Assembly (NCBI RefSeq): GCF_016482685.1
Contig: NZ_JACYHF010000028.1
Location: 1-64,000 of the forward strand
Direction of reading: 5' to 3'
Source: Streptomyces sp. DSM 110735
GTDB lineage: Bacteria > Actinomycetota > Actinomycetes > Streptomycetales > Streptomycetaceae
Length of the DNA: 64,000 nucleotides
Below, one piece after another: positions 7,447-15,672 of this stretch; within the stretch, counting starts at the first letter, position 1, and every line of letters begins with the position of its first letter. Under the pieces are notes generated by a model, which saw only the letters and a list, made by a program, of their open reading frames with translations, made no database searches and was not told the DNA's origin. The position numbers and the translations under genes are program-made.

Positions 7447-9846
7447 CTACGAGCCGCCCCGGCCCGCTGCCTCGCCGCCAGGCACTGGACGCACCGGTCG
7501 CAGCGCCGCCGCCCTGGCCCGCAGCGCCGTCCAGCGGTCCGTCGCCGTCCACAGGGCGCGAACGGCGGAGCGGGGGGCGAACAGGGCGCGCAGGCGGGTG
7601 GACCGGCTCGCGGCGGCGTCCAGGCCCGTGAGCGCACGGCGTACGTCCGCCGCCACTCCGGTGGCCGAACGGGGCCGGGGTGCGTACAGCACCTGCTCCA
7701 CCGCGTCCGCCACCCGGTGCACCGCCGCCGCGGACTCCTCGTCCAGACGGCCCAGCCGCACGATCCGCTCCGCCGCCGCGCGCGGGGTCAGCGACTCGTC
7801 CGGCACGATCCCGTGGTCCCAGGCGCTGTCGGTCAGCTCCCGCCACGCCGCGAGCGTGTGCTCCGCCGCGCCCTCGTCGGTCCTGGGGTGCGCGCCCAGC
7901 CGCCGCGAGCGTGCCCGCAGCCGCCACAGCAGCGGCGCCAGCGGCAGCGCGAGGAGCGCCAGCGCGCCCACCACGAGCAGCGCCGCCCACAGCCCGCCCG
8001 GAGTGCCTCCGCCCCCGCCCGGCGACGCCACCGCCGAGGACGGTCCGGGACACACCGCCGCGGCGGCCGCACCTGCCGCGCAGCTCTCGCTCGCCGACGC
8101 CCGCGCCGACGGCGCCGCCGACGAGCCGCGCGAGGGCAGCGCCGGGTCCGGCAGCGCGCTGCTCGGGGTCTGCCGCTGGGTGTACGCCGGTGTCGTGCCC
8201 CGGCTCGGCGTCGGCTCGAAGCGGGTCCAGCCCACGCCCTCGAAGTACAGCTCCGGCCAGGCGTGGGCGTCCTTCAGGCTCACCGACACCGAACCGTCCG
8301 CCTGCGGGGTGCCCGGCGCGAAGCCGACCGCCACCCGGGCCGGAATCCCCAGCGTGCGGGCCATCGCGGCCATCGCGAAGGAGAAGTGCACGCAGAAGCC
8401 CTGCTTGTCGCGCAGGAAGTTCGCTATGGCGTTCGGACCGCGCCCCACCTGCACCTGGGTGTCGTACCGGAAGCCGCCGTCCAGCGCGAACCAGTCCTGG
8501 AGCTTCACCGCCTCCTCGTAGTGGTTCGCCGCGCCGGAGGTCACCTTCTTCGCCGTCCGCGCCACCACCTTCGGCAGCCCCGGCGGCACATCGGTGTACT
8601 GCCGCGCCAGCGCGGCAGGCGGCTTCGGCGCGGTGGCCAGTTGCCGCGCCGTCGGCTCCACGTCCAGGCTGGTCACCACGTACGTCGCGCCACGCGTCGT
8701 CTGCCCGTGGTCGCCGACCAGGGTCATGCCGACCGGTTCGTACCGCCAGTTGCCGCCGATCCGCACACCGGTCGGCGGATACGGCATCGGCAGCCAGTCC
8801 TGCGCGTACCACCCGGCCGCCGAGACGGTCGTGCGCACCGTGGTCCGGCGGACGTCGGGACCGAGCCCGACCGGGGTCGGAAAGCCGTCCGGCACGGCGA
8901 CGATGTGCCGCTGGGCCGGTTTCCAGGTCGTGCCGTCGAAGTCGTCCAGGGACACGATCCGCACGTACATGTCCGACACGTCGTCGGCGTTGGTCCGCAG
9001 GGACAGCACCTGGCGGTCGCTGTCCACGTTCAGCGAGTCGCGCAGCGACACCAGCGGGTTGACGGCGGAGATCATGCCGCCGGTCCCGCTGCCCGCGCCG
9101 CCCGCGCCCGTGCCGCCCAGCAGACCGCCCCGCATCGCGGGCAGCGCCAGCGGCACCAGCAGCGCCACGCCCAGCGCCATCGCGCCGATCCGCCGCCCGG
9201 TGCGCACCGGAGCCGCCAGAGTGCCCTCACCGGCGCCCGGCGCGCGGGCCGTCGCCCCGAAGACCCGCCCCCACCGGGTCACCCGCTCACGACCCTCCGC
9301 GAGCAGCAGCAACAGATAACCGGCCGCCGCGAGCAGGAACCACAGCCAGTCGGCACTGCCCCCGGACAGCCCCGCCGCCACCGAGTACAGCGCGAGCAGC
9401 GGCAGCCCGGCCGGCGCCGCCGCGCGGAAGGTCACCGCCAGCGTGTCCACCAGGAGATGCACGATCAGCACCCCACCGATCAGCATCAGCCGGATGCCGT
9501 CGGTCAGCGGCGCCGGAGGCGCGTACCGGCTGACGTCCTCCGAACCCTGCCGCAACAGCTCCGAGAAATGCCCGAACGCCTCCGGACCCGGGAACAGCCC
9601 GGCGAACCCCTGCTGCCGTGCGAACACCAGGGTGAGCAGCAACAGCGTCACCACGAGCTGCGCCAGCACGGTCAGCGGCCGTGCCAGCGGCACCCGCCGC
9701 GCCACCGCGCCCACGCCCGTCTGCACCCCGATGAGCAGCGCCGCCACCACCAGCCAGACGGGACCGTCCACCAGCGGCAGCAGTGAACACGCCGTCATCA
9801 GCGTGGCAGCCGCCGCGCACCCCGCGAGCCGCGCCCGCCCGCTCAT
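7447..9846 (-). CDS. TgpA-type membrane transglutaminase-like protein (DUF3488/DUF4129)
   Basis: A 799-residue protein. About six N-terminal membrane helices (residues 5-235) form the DUF3488/TgpA_N region. An extracytoplasmic transglutaminase-like domain follows, with catalytic Cys485 in KQGFCVHFSFAMAAMARTLG, His528 in KDAHAWPELYF, and the third-residue region TRFEPTPS, where Glu stands in the usual Asp place. A Ser/Ala/Pro linker, one further membrane helix (about 630-655) and a DUF4129-like cytoplasmic tail complete it. Its ATG overlaps the DUF58 stop as ATGA. With DUF58 and MoxR it forms the MoxR-DUF58-transglutaminase module, thought to act at the cell envelope. The substrate is unknown. 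Confidence 0.88.
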   Translation of the reverse strand: MSGRARLAGCAAAATLMTACSLLPLVDGPVWLVVAALLIGVQTGVGAVARRVPLARPLTVLAQLVVTLLLLTLVFARQQGFAGLFPGPEAFGHFSELLRQGSEDVSRYAPPAPLTDGIRLMLIGGVLIVHLLVDTLAVTFRAAAPAGLPLLALYSVAAGLSGGSADWLWFLLAAAGYLLLLLAEGRERVTRWGRVFGATARAPGAGEGTLAAPVRTGRRIGAMALGVALLVPLALPAMRGGLLGGTGAGGAGSGTGGMISAVNPLVSLRDSLNVDSDRQVLSLRTNADDVSDMYVRIVSLDDFDGTTWKPAQRHIVAVPDGFPTPVGLGPDVRRTTVRTTVSAAGWYAQDWLPMPYPPTGVRIGGNWRYEPVGMTLVGDHGQTTRGATYVVTSLDVEPTARQLATAPKPPAALARQYTDVPPGLPKVVARTAKKVTSGAANHYEEAVKLQDWFALDGGFRYDTQVQVGRGPNAIANFLRDKQGFCVHFSFAMAAMARTLGIPARVAVGFAPGTPQADGSVSVSLKDAHAWPELYFEGVGWTRFEPTPSRGTTPAYTQRQTPSSALPDPALPSRGSSAAPSARASASESCAAGAAAAAVCPGPSSAVASPGGGGGTPGGLWAALLVVGALALLALPLAPLLWRLRARSRRLGAHPRTDEGAAEHTLAAWRELTDSAWDHGIVPDESLTPRAAAERIVRLGRLDEESAAAVHRVADAVEQVLYAPRPRSATGVAADVRRALTGLDAAASRSTRLRALFAPRSAVRALWTATDRWTALRARAAALRPVRPVPGGEAAGRGGS

Positions 9847-11195
9847 CCCCCCGCCCTTCCGCTCGGCGTGACCAGACCGGAGCGCTCCCGGTCGGCCCGC
9901 CGCCACAACTCGTCCAGCGAGGCACCGCGCGGCACACCCAGCGCCGTCCAGCCCGCCTCGCGCAGCACCCGCAGCCGCTCCTCGCACGGGTCGCCCGGAC
10001 CCGCCGCCGCGGCCGGATCGCGCGTCCACACCCCCGGGTCCATGACGAAGGCCAGCGCCGCCCCGCTGCGCCGCCGCATCCGCGCCACCGTGCGCACCTG
10101 CTCCTCGTCGAGATCGCCGAGCAGCGCGACCAGCAGCCCCTCGTCCCCGGCGCGCAGCGCGTCGTACGCCCGTGTCAGGCCCGTGCCCTCCGAGTGGTCG
10201 ACCACCGCGAGGGTGTCCATCATCAGCCCCGAGGACGCCGCCGTCTCCTGACCCGTGCCCGGGAACCCGCCGCCGCCCTCGCCGGGCACCGTCGCCCCCG
10301 TGTCCAGGAGCAGCCGCACCGAGAAACCGCGCTCCATCATGTGCGCGAGGACCGACGCGGCGGCGGAGACCGCCCACTCGAAGGCCGAACCGGGGCCCGC
10401 GTCCTCGTAGCCGACGGCGCGGGTGTCCAGCAGCACCGTGCAGCGGGCCCGCCGGGGCTGCTCCTCACGACGCACCATCAGTTCGCCGTGGCGCGCGGTG
10501 GACCGCCAGTGCACCCGGCGCAGATCGTCGCCGTAGCGGTAGCCGCGCGGGATCACGTCGTCGTCCCCGGCGACCGCCAGCGAACGCCGCCGCCCGTCGC
10601 CGTACCCCTGCGCCTCGCCGCCCAGGCGCACCGGCGCCAGCGGCTCCACGCGCGGGACGACCGTCAGCGTGTCGTGCGCCGGGAAGGAGCGGGTCAGCTC
10701 GCACATGCCGAAAGGATCGCTCAGCCGCAACTGCAGCGGCCCCAGCGGATAACGCCCGCGCAGATCCGAACGGACCCGGTAGGACACCTCGCGGCGCCCG
10801 CCCGGCTCGATCCGGTCCAGGACGAAGCGAGGCCGGGGCCCGAGCACGTACGGCACCCGGTCCTGGAGCATCAGCAGCCCGGTCGGCAACCGGGAGACGT
10901 TGTCCACGGCGAGGCTCACCCGCGCCTCGGCGCCCGCCGGGACGCGCCCGGGGGAGAGGTGGCGCTCGGACGCCACCCGGTGCCTGGTGCGGTGCACCAC
11001 GCCCGCGCAGATCAGCGGCAGCGCGGCGAGCAGCAGCCCGACCCGCAGCAGATCGCTCTGCCCGAGCACGTACGCGCACACCGAGGCGGCGATGCCCGCC
11101 GCCAGGAAGGAGCGGCCCCGGGTGGTCAGCCCCGCCAGGGCCGTACGGAGCCCGGCCGCCGGGCCCGGCGTCCGCTCCGGCCCCCCGGCGGACAT
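9843..11195 (-). CDS. DUF58 domain-containing protein
   Basis: A 450-residue membrane-anchored DUF58 protein. Two membrane helices lie near residues 28-70. The conserved block DDDVIPRGYRYGDDLRRVHWRSTARHGELMVRR (about 230-262) is the DUF58 hallmark, and the C-terminal half has a von-Willebrand-A-like look (CTVLLDTRAVG). The ATG overlaps the moxR stop by one base (TGATG); a GTG one codon upstream would overlap it by four. DUF58 proteins are the usual partners of MoxR AAA ATPases, which may remodel or load them. It lies between moxR and the transglutaminase gene with overlaps on both sides, so the three are one operon. Confidence 0.9.
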   Translation of the reverse strand: MSAGGPERTPGPAAGLRTALAGLTTRGRSFLAAGIAASVCAYVLGQSDLLRVGLLLAALPLICAGVVHRTRHRVASERHLSPGRVPAGAEARVSLAVDNVSRLPTGLLMLQDRVPYVLGPRPRFVLDRIEPGGRREVSYRVRSDLRGRYPLGPLQLRLSDPFGMCELTRSFPAHDTLTVVPRVEPLAPVRLGGEAQGYGDGRRRSLAVAGDDDVIPRGYRYGDDLRRVHWRSTARHGELMVRREEQPRRARCTVLLDTRAVGYEDAGPGSAFEWAVSAAASVLAHMMERGFSVRLLLDTGATVPGEGGGGFPGTGQETAASSGLMMDTLAVVDHSEGTGLTRAYDALRAGDEGLLVALLGDLDEEQVRTVARMRRRSGAALAFVMDPGVWTRDPAAAAGPGDPCEERLRVLREAGWTALGVPRGASLDELWRRADRERSGLVTPSGRAGG

Positions 11196-12235
11196 CACAG
11201 ACCCCGCGGAGGCTGCTGGGGATAGGCGGGCACGGACCGGCCGAGACCGCCGAAGGCTCTCTCCCGCTGCGCGGCCGAGGGCACGGCGGTGTGCCGCAGG
11301 ATCTCCAGCACGACCTGCTCGGCCGTACGACCGCTCATCTGCGCCTCGGTGGTGGGCAGCAGCCGGTGCGCGAGCACGGCCACGGCCAGCTCCTGCACGT
11401 CGTCCGGCAGCGCGTACTCCCGGCCGGACAGGGCCGCCGACGCCTTCGCCGCGCGCAGCAGATGCAGCGTCGCGCGCGGGGAGGCGCCGAGTCTGAGGTC
11501 GGGGTGGGAGCGGGTGGCGGAGACCAGCTCCACCGCGTACCGCCGGACGGCGTCCGAGACGTGGACCTCGCGGACCGCCTCGATCAGCTTCACGATGTCG
11601 TGCGCGTGCGCCACCGGCTCCAGGTCCTCCAGCGGGGAGACCCCGCCGTGCACGTCCAGCATCCGCAGCTCGGCCTCGATGCTCGGATAGCCCACCGACA
11701 CCCGCGCCATGAACCGGTCGCGCTGCGCCTCGGGCAGCGGATACGTGCCCTCCATCTCGACCGGGTTCTGCGTCGCCACCACCATGAAGGGGCGCGGCAG
11801 TTCGTAGCTCTGCCCGTCGATGGTGACCTGGCGCTCCTCCAGCGACTCGAGCAGCGCCGACTGGGTCTTGGGCGAGGCGCGGTTGATCTCGTCGCCGATC
11901 ACGATCTGCGCGAAGATCGCACCCGGCTTGAACTCGAAGTCACGGCGCTGCTGGTCCCAGATCGACACCCCGGTGATGTCCGAGGGGAGCAGATCGGGCG
12001 TGAACTGGATACGCCGCACGGTGCAGTCGATGGACCGCGCCAGCGCCTTGGCCAGCATGGTCTTGCCCACGCCCGGGACGTCCTCGATCAGCAGATGCCC
12101 CTCGGCGAGCAGTACGGTCAGCGAAAGCCGTACGACCTCGGGCTTGCCCTCGATCACGTCCTCCACCGAACGGCGCACCCGCTCCACCGTCGCCGTCAGA
12201 TCACTGAGGCTCGCTCGATCGTCATAGGTCGTCAC
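11195..12235 (-). CDS. MoxR-family AAA+ ATPase
   Basis: A 346-residue MoxR ATPase. Walker A is EDVPGVGKTM (K58), Walker B is IVIGDEINRA (D115, E116), followed by the sensor and arginine-finger region around VVATQNPVEMEGTYPLPEAQRDRF. The C-terminal lid domain runs from about residue 220. The GTG start at 12235 opens MTTYDDRASL. It is the first gene of the minus-strand moxR-DUF58-transglutaminase operon. Its promoter must lie in the long non-coding stretch upstream, which also holds two DnaA boxes about 155 bases away. MoxR proteins act as chaperones for metal insertion or assembly of membrane complexes; the client here is presumably the two coupled partners. Confidence 0.93.
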   Translation of the reverse strand: MTTYDDRASLSDLTATVERVRRSVEDVIEGKPEVVRLSLTVLLAEGHLLIEDVPGVGKTMLAKALARSIDCTVRRIQFTPDLLPSDITGVSIWDQQRRDFEFKPGAIFAQIVIGDEINRASPKTQSALLESLEERQVTIDGQSYELPRPFMVVATQNPVEMEGTYPLPEAQRDRFMARVSVGYPSIEAELRMLDVHGGVSPLEDLEPVAHAHDIVKLIEAVREVHVSDAVRRYAVELVSATRSHPDLRLGASPRATLHLLRAAKASAALSGREYALPDDVQELAVAVLAHRLLPTTEAQMSGRTAEQVVLEILRHTAVPSAAQRERAFGGLGRSVPAYPQQPPRGL

Positions 12236-12390
12236 CCGGCCCTCCTCGGCCCGTTCTCACAAGGGCCGGGGCCCGCGACACCTCGCGACGCGGCTCCGGC
12301 CCACCCCGAAACACGGACACCGTGCGGAAACCAGATCCGCGCGCCGTCACACCCGCATTCTTGCCGCCGTTATCGATTCGTGTCACGGCC

Positions 12391-12424
12391 TGTGGACAAC
12401 TGCCCGGCACGGGCCTGTGGACAA
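12391..12424. promoter_or_regulatory. Two perfect DnaA boxes
   Basis: TGTGGACAA occurs at 12391-12399 and again at 12416-12424, same orientation, 25 bases apart. The reverse complement, TTGTCCACA, is the preferred Streptomyces DnaA box. Just before them is a small A/T-richer patch (TTATCGATTC, 12370-12379). The sites lie between the moxR start and the 19-bp repeat array. DnaA binding here could titrate DnaA or control moxR; this is inference from the motif only. Confidence 0.65.
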
Positions 12425-12466
12425 CGCCCTGCCCGATGCCGGTCTTGCACCCTTTGGCCACGCCAT

Positions 12467-12985
12467 ACGGGACCGGTCATCCGCCGCCGGGTGGGCTGCC
12501 CGTCGCCGGGTGGGCTGCCCGCCGCCGGATCGGTCATCCGTCGCCTGCCCGGACACTTGCTGCCGGTCCTGGCTGCCCGCGACGGACCGGCTGCCCGTCG
12601 TCGGATCCGCCGTCCGTCACCGGACCTGGTCACCCGCCGCCCGCGCGGCCACTTGCTGCGGGCGTGGCCACCGGCCGCTGGATCGGCCGACCGCCGTCGG
12701 ATCGGCCGCCCGCCGCCTGACCGGCCCACTCGCTGCCGAGCGTGGCCACCCGGTGCCGGATCGGCGATCCGGTGCCGGGCTGGTCGCCAGCCGTCGGATC
12801 GGCCGCCCGTCGCCGGACCAGCCGCCCGTCGTCGTATCGGCCATCCGTCACCTGACCGGCCACCAGTCGCCGGATCCGATCGCCTGCCGCCGGGTAAACC
12901 ACCCGCCGCCTGACCGGCCACCCGTTGCCCGAGCAGCCACTCCGCGCCAGTCCGGCCAGCCACCCGCCCCCTCCCCCTGATGGAG
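12467..12985. repeat. Array of ~25 degenerate 19-bp repeats
   Basis: A head-to-tail array of roughly 25 units, nearly all exactly 19 bases and a few 20, with rough consensus GCCGGATCGGCCRCCCGTC. Examples are GTCGGATCGGCCGCCCGTC and GCCGGACCAGCCGCCCGTC, which are adjacent near 12793-12830. Each unit carries an imperfect inner palindrome around GGATCGGCC. A 19-base period is not a multiple of three, and no ribosome-binding site or codon bias supports a protein, so it is non-coding. It fills most of the 12236-13029 gap between two minus-strand genes. It resembles an iteron or minisatellite array rather than CRISPR, since there are no distinct spacers. Confidence 0.8.
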
Positions 12986-13029
12986 AGGAGTGGGGCGGCG
13001 GGCAGCGGTCGGCAGACCTCAGGCAGACC

Positions 13030-13608
13030 TCAGGCGGACGCCGAGTCGGAGGCTCGCTCATCCGTCGGGTCGATCTCGCGGAGCAGCCCGCTGCGTACGT
13101 CGAAGACGAAGCCGCGTACGTCGTCGGTGTGCGGCAGGAACGGTGAGGTGCGTACCCGCTGCATCGACTGGCGCACGTCCTGGTCCACGTCACGGAACGC
13201 CTCCACCGCCCAGGCCGGGCGCTGGCCCACCTCCATCTCCAGCTCGTGCCGGAACTCCTCGGTGAGGGACTCCAGACCGCAGTTGGTGTGGTGGATGAGC
13301 ACGACGCTCTGCGTGCCGAGCGCCCGCTGACTGATGGTCAGGGAGCGGATCACGTCGTCGGTGACGACGCCGCCCGCGTTGCGAATGGTGTGGCAGTCGC
13401 CCAGCTCCAGACCGAGCGCCGCGTGCAGATCGAGGCGGGCGTCCATACAGGCCACCACGGCCACGCGCAGCACGGGGCGCGCGTCCATGCCGGGATCGCT
13501 GAAGCCCGCGGCGTACTGCTCGTTGGCGTCGACCAGGCGGTCCGTCACGCTGCCGTCGCCCTTTATGGCGCCCTCGGGTCCGGTGGGAACTGCTGCGGAA
13601 GTCGTCAT
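13030..13608 (-). CDS. Beta-carbonic anhydrase
   Basis: A 192-residue beta-class carbonic anhydrase that interconverts CO2 and bicarbonate in the cytoplasm. The zinc ligands are visible: Cys54 in ACMDARLD, with the Asp56/Arg58 dyad, and His107 and Cys110 in LIHHTNCGL. RNAGGVVTDDVIRSL (76-90) is the conserved active-site wall. The ATG start opens MTTSAAVPTG; a longer reading has no support. It is monocistronic on the minus strand, divergent from the dcw cluster, and is the last gene before rsmH. Confidence 0.92.
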   Translation of the reverse strand: MTTSAAVPTGPEGAIKGDGSVTDRLVDANEQYAAGFSDPGMDARPVLRVAVVACMDARLDLHAALGLELGDCHTIRNAGGVVTDDVIRSLTISQRALGTQSVVLIHHTNCGLESLTEEFRHELEMEVGQRPAWAVEAFRDVDQDVRQSMQRVRTSPFLPHTDDVRGFVFDVRSGLLREIDPTDERASDSASA

Positions 13609-13783
13609 GGTCTCGACGTTACTGGTCACCCGCCTCCCCGGCCTGCTGTGAGAGGGGACAAAGAACGCCATCGTGGCTTGTTGTGAGCTAACCCACACGG
13701 AGCGCCAACCTCGGCCGGACGGGTGAGGCCGAGCCGATCACCGCTCCGGCGTCGAAGCCGTACGCGACGCGCAGGCCGGTTGA

Positions 13784-13811
13784 TTGACCGCGACACAGGG
13801 TGGACTAAAGT
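13784..13811 (+). promoter_or_regulatory. Vegetative promoter upstream of rsmH
   Basis: TTGACC (13784-13789), a 16-base spacer and TAAAGT (13806-13811) look like an HrdB-type promoter firing into the dcw cluster, about 220 bases before the rsmH start. The rest of the 13609-14032 gap is non-coding. In particular no mraZ gene is visible, although mraZ often precedes rsmH in other bacteria. GGCTTGTTGTGAGCTAACC near 13673-13692 is the only other A/T-richer patch. Confidence 0.55.
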
Positions 13812-14032
13812 GACGCGAAGCGGGAGGCCCGGCTCTTCCCGCTGGTGAAACCACAAGGAGACGGCACGGCACCCACCCGGACCGCTCTCCCCGCGTGCGC
13901 GGCGCGTACGTACGGCTCGGCCCCCTCCCGCTCCCGGTCGGCTGACGCCTCCGGCGCAGGCCGGTCTCCCCTACATGGAGCAGCGGGCGGGGACCCGGCG
14001 GTGCGTGCGCCCGCCAGAACTGAGAGGCTCCC

Positions 14033-14989
14033 TTGACCGAGAGTCGACACGTCCCGGTGATGCTCCAGCGGTGCCTGGATCTGCTGGCACCCGCGCTGGA
14101 GCGACCGGGAGCGGTGGTCGTCGACTGCACCCTCGGCCTCGGGGGCCACAGCGAGGCACTGCTGACCCGCTTCCCCGAGGCCCGGCTGATCGGCCTCGAC
14201 CGGGACAAGGAGGCGCTGCGCCTCTCCGGTGAACGCCTCGCCCCCTTCGGCGACCGCGCCACCCTCGTGCACGCCGTCTACGACGAACTCCCCGAGGTGC
14301 TCGACCGCCTCGGCATCCCGGACGTCCAGGGCGTCCTCTTCGACCTCGGCGTCTCCTCCATGCAACTGGACGAGGCCGACCGGGGCTTCGCCTACGCCCA
14401 GGACGCGCCCCTGGACATGCGCATGGACCAGACGACCGGCATCAGCGCCGCCGAGGTCCTCAACACCTACCCCGCCGGTGAACTGGTGCGCATCCTGCGC
14501 GCGTACGGCGAGGAGAAGCAGGCCAAGCGGATCGTCTCGGCCGTCGTCCGCGAGCGCGAGAAGGAGCCGTTCACCAACAGCGCCCGCCTGGTCGAACTCA
14601 TCCGCGACGCCCTGCCGCAGGCCGCCAAGCGCACCGGCGGCAACCCGGCCAAGCGCACCTTCCAGGCGCTGCGCATCGAGGTCAACGGCGAACTCTCCGT
14701 CCTGGAGCGGGCGATCCCGGCGGCCGTGAAGGCCATCGGCGTCGGCGGACGCGTCGCCGTCCTCTCGTACCACTCGCTGGAGGACCGGCTGGTCAAGCAG
14801 GTCTTCGCGGCCGGAGCGGCCAACACCGCGCCCCCCGGGCTGCCCGTCGTGCCCGAGCGCTACCAGCCCCGGCTCAAGCTGCTCACGCGCGGCGCCGAAC
14901 TCCCCACCGAGGAGGAGATCGCCGAGAACCGCCGGGCAGCTCCCGCCCGGCTGCGCGGTGTCGAGCGGATCAGGGAGGACGCCGAGTGA
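14033..14989 (+). CDS. rsmH: 16S rRNA m4C1402 methyltransferase RsmH (MraW)
   Basis: A 318-residue protein of normal RsmH length. It N4-methylates C1402 of 16S rRNA using SAM. Features: ESRHVPVMLQRCLDLL at the N-terminus, the SAM site VVDCTLGLGGHSEALL (about 24-39), DRDKEAL, and the conserved block GVLFDLGVSSMQLDEADRGFAYAQDAPLDMRM (about 100-131). The start is a TTG with GAGAGG upstream; no ATG or GTG fits the conserved N-terminus. It opens the dcw cluster, and ftsL follows 42 bases later. In most bacteria rsmH is the first or second dcw gene. Confidence 0.95.
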   Translation: MTESRHVPVMLQRCLDLLAPALERPGAVVVDCTLGLGGHSEALLTRFPEARLIGLDRDKEALRLSGERLAPFGDRATLVHAVYDELPEVLDRLGIPDVQGVLFDLGVSSMQLDEADRGFAYAQDAPLDMRMDQTTGISAAEVLNTYPAGELVRILRAYGEEKQAKRIVSAVVREREKEPFTNSARLVELIRDALPQAAKRTGGNPAKRTFQALRIEVNGELSVLERAIPAAVKAIGVGGRVAVLSYHSLEDRLVKQVFAAGAANTAPPGLPVVPERYQPRLKLLTRGAELPTEEEIAENRRAAPARLRGVERIREDAE

Positions 14990-15031
14990 GCGGACGGGGC
15001 CGACCGGGCGCGGGGACCCTGCGGAGGGCCC

Positions 15032-15667
15032 GTGGGCGCTGAATCCGAACTGCGAGGGCGGGCCGCACGGCTCGCCCGGCTCTTCCCGACGGGCCGTGCC
15101 CGCGCCGCCCGTACCCCCTTCGTGTTCCTCGTCGTGCTGCTCCTCGGCGGCGGTCTGCTCTGCCTGCTGATGCTCAACTCCGCGCTCAGTGAGGGGTCGT
15201 TCCAGCTCGACGACCTCCAGAAGCGCACCAAGAACCTCACCGACGAGGAGCAGGCGCTCCAGCGGGACATCGACTCCTACTCCTCCCCGGACGCCCTTCA
15301 GCGCCGGGCCCGTGAACTCGGCATGGTCCCCGGCGGCGACCCCGCCTTCCTCGGCCCCGACGGCAGCGTCAAGGGCGTCCCGAGCGCCGCCCCCACCCCC
15401 GCCGTGCTGAGCGGCCCGCGCGCGCCCGAGGCGATGACCTCGGGCACCGCCCCGAGCGGCAGCCCCACCGGCAGCCCGCCCCCGACCACCTCCGCACCGG
15501 CGTCCGCCTCGACGCCCGCTCCCAAGGCGACCCCCGCTCCCAAGGCGACTCCCGCCCCCAAGGCGGGCGCGACTCCCCGAGCGACCCCCGCCCCCAGGGC
15601 GACCCTGTCCGCGCAGAACCGGACCCGCACCACCCAGCCCGCCTCCACTCCGACCCACGGCAGGTGA
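15032..15667 (+). CDS. ftsL: Septum formation initiator FtsL
   Basis: A 211-residue bitopic membrane protein in the ftsL position. A cytoplasmic, Arg-rich N-terminus (1-28) precedes a membrane helix at about 29-49 (PFVFLVVLLLGGGLLCLLML). A predicted coiled coil (53-85, with DDLQKRTKNLTDEEQALQRD) follows, then a long Ala/Pro/Thr tail with repeated PKATPA units (about 155-185). The tail is longer than in non-actinobacterial FtsL. The GTG start is supported by GGAGGG just upstream. FtsL forms a complex with FtsQ and DivIC and helps activate FtsW/FtsI at the septum. Its stop overlaps the ribosome-binding site of ftsI. Confidence 0.9.
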   Translation: MGAESELRGRAARLARLFPTGRARAARTPFVFLVVLLLGGGLLCLLMLNSALSEGSFQLDDLQKRTKNLTDEEQALQRDIDSYSSPDALQRRARELGMVPGGDPAFLGPDGSVKGVPSAAPTPAVLSGPRAPEAMTSGTAPSGSPTGSPPPTTSAPASASTPAPKATPAPKATPAPKAGATPRATPAPRATLSAQNRTRTTQPASTPTHGR

Positions 15668-15672
15668 CGGAA

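Noticed and set aside
7098..7631. A plus-strand protein over the 18-bp repeats
   Set aside because: No start signal; composition is that of C-rich non-coding sequence plus the antisense of the transglutaminase end.
12417..12980. A repetitive protein encoded by the 19-bp array
   Set aside because: The 19-base period shifts frame each unit, there is no ribosome-binding site, and open frames exist on both strands only because stops are rare in this GC content.
12467..12985. CRISPR array
   Set aside because: Units are contiguous 19-mers without distinct spacers, and no cas genes are near.
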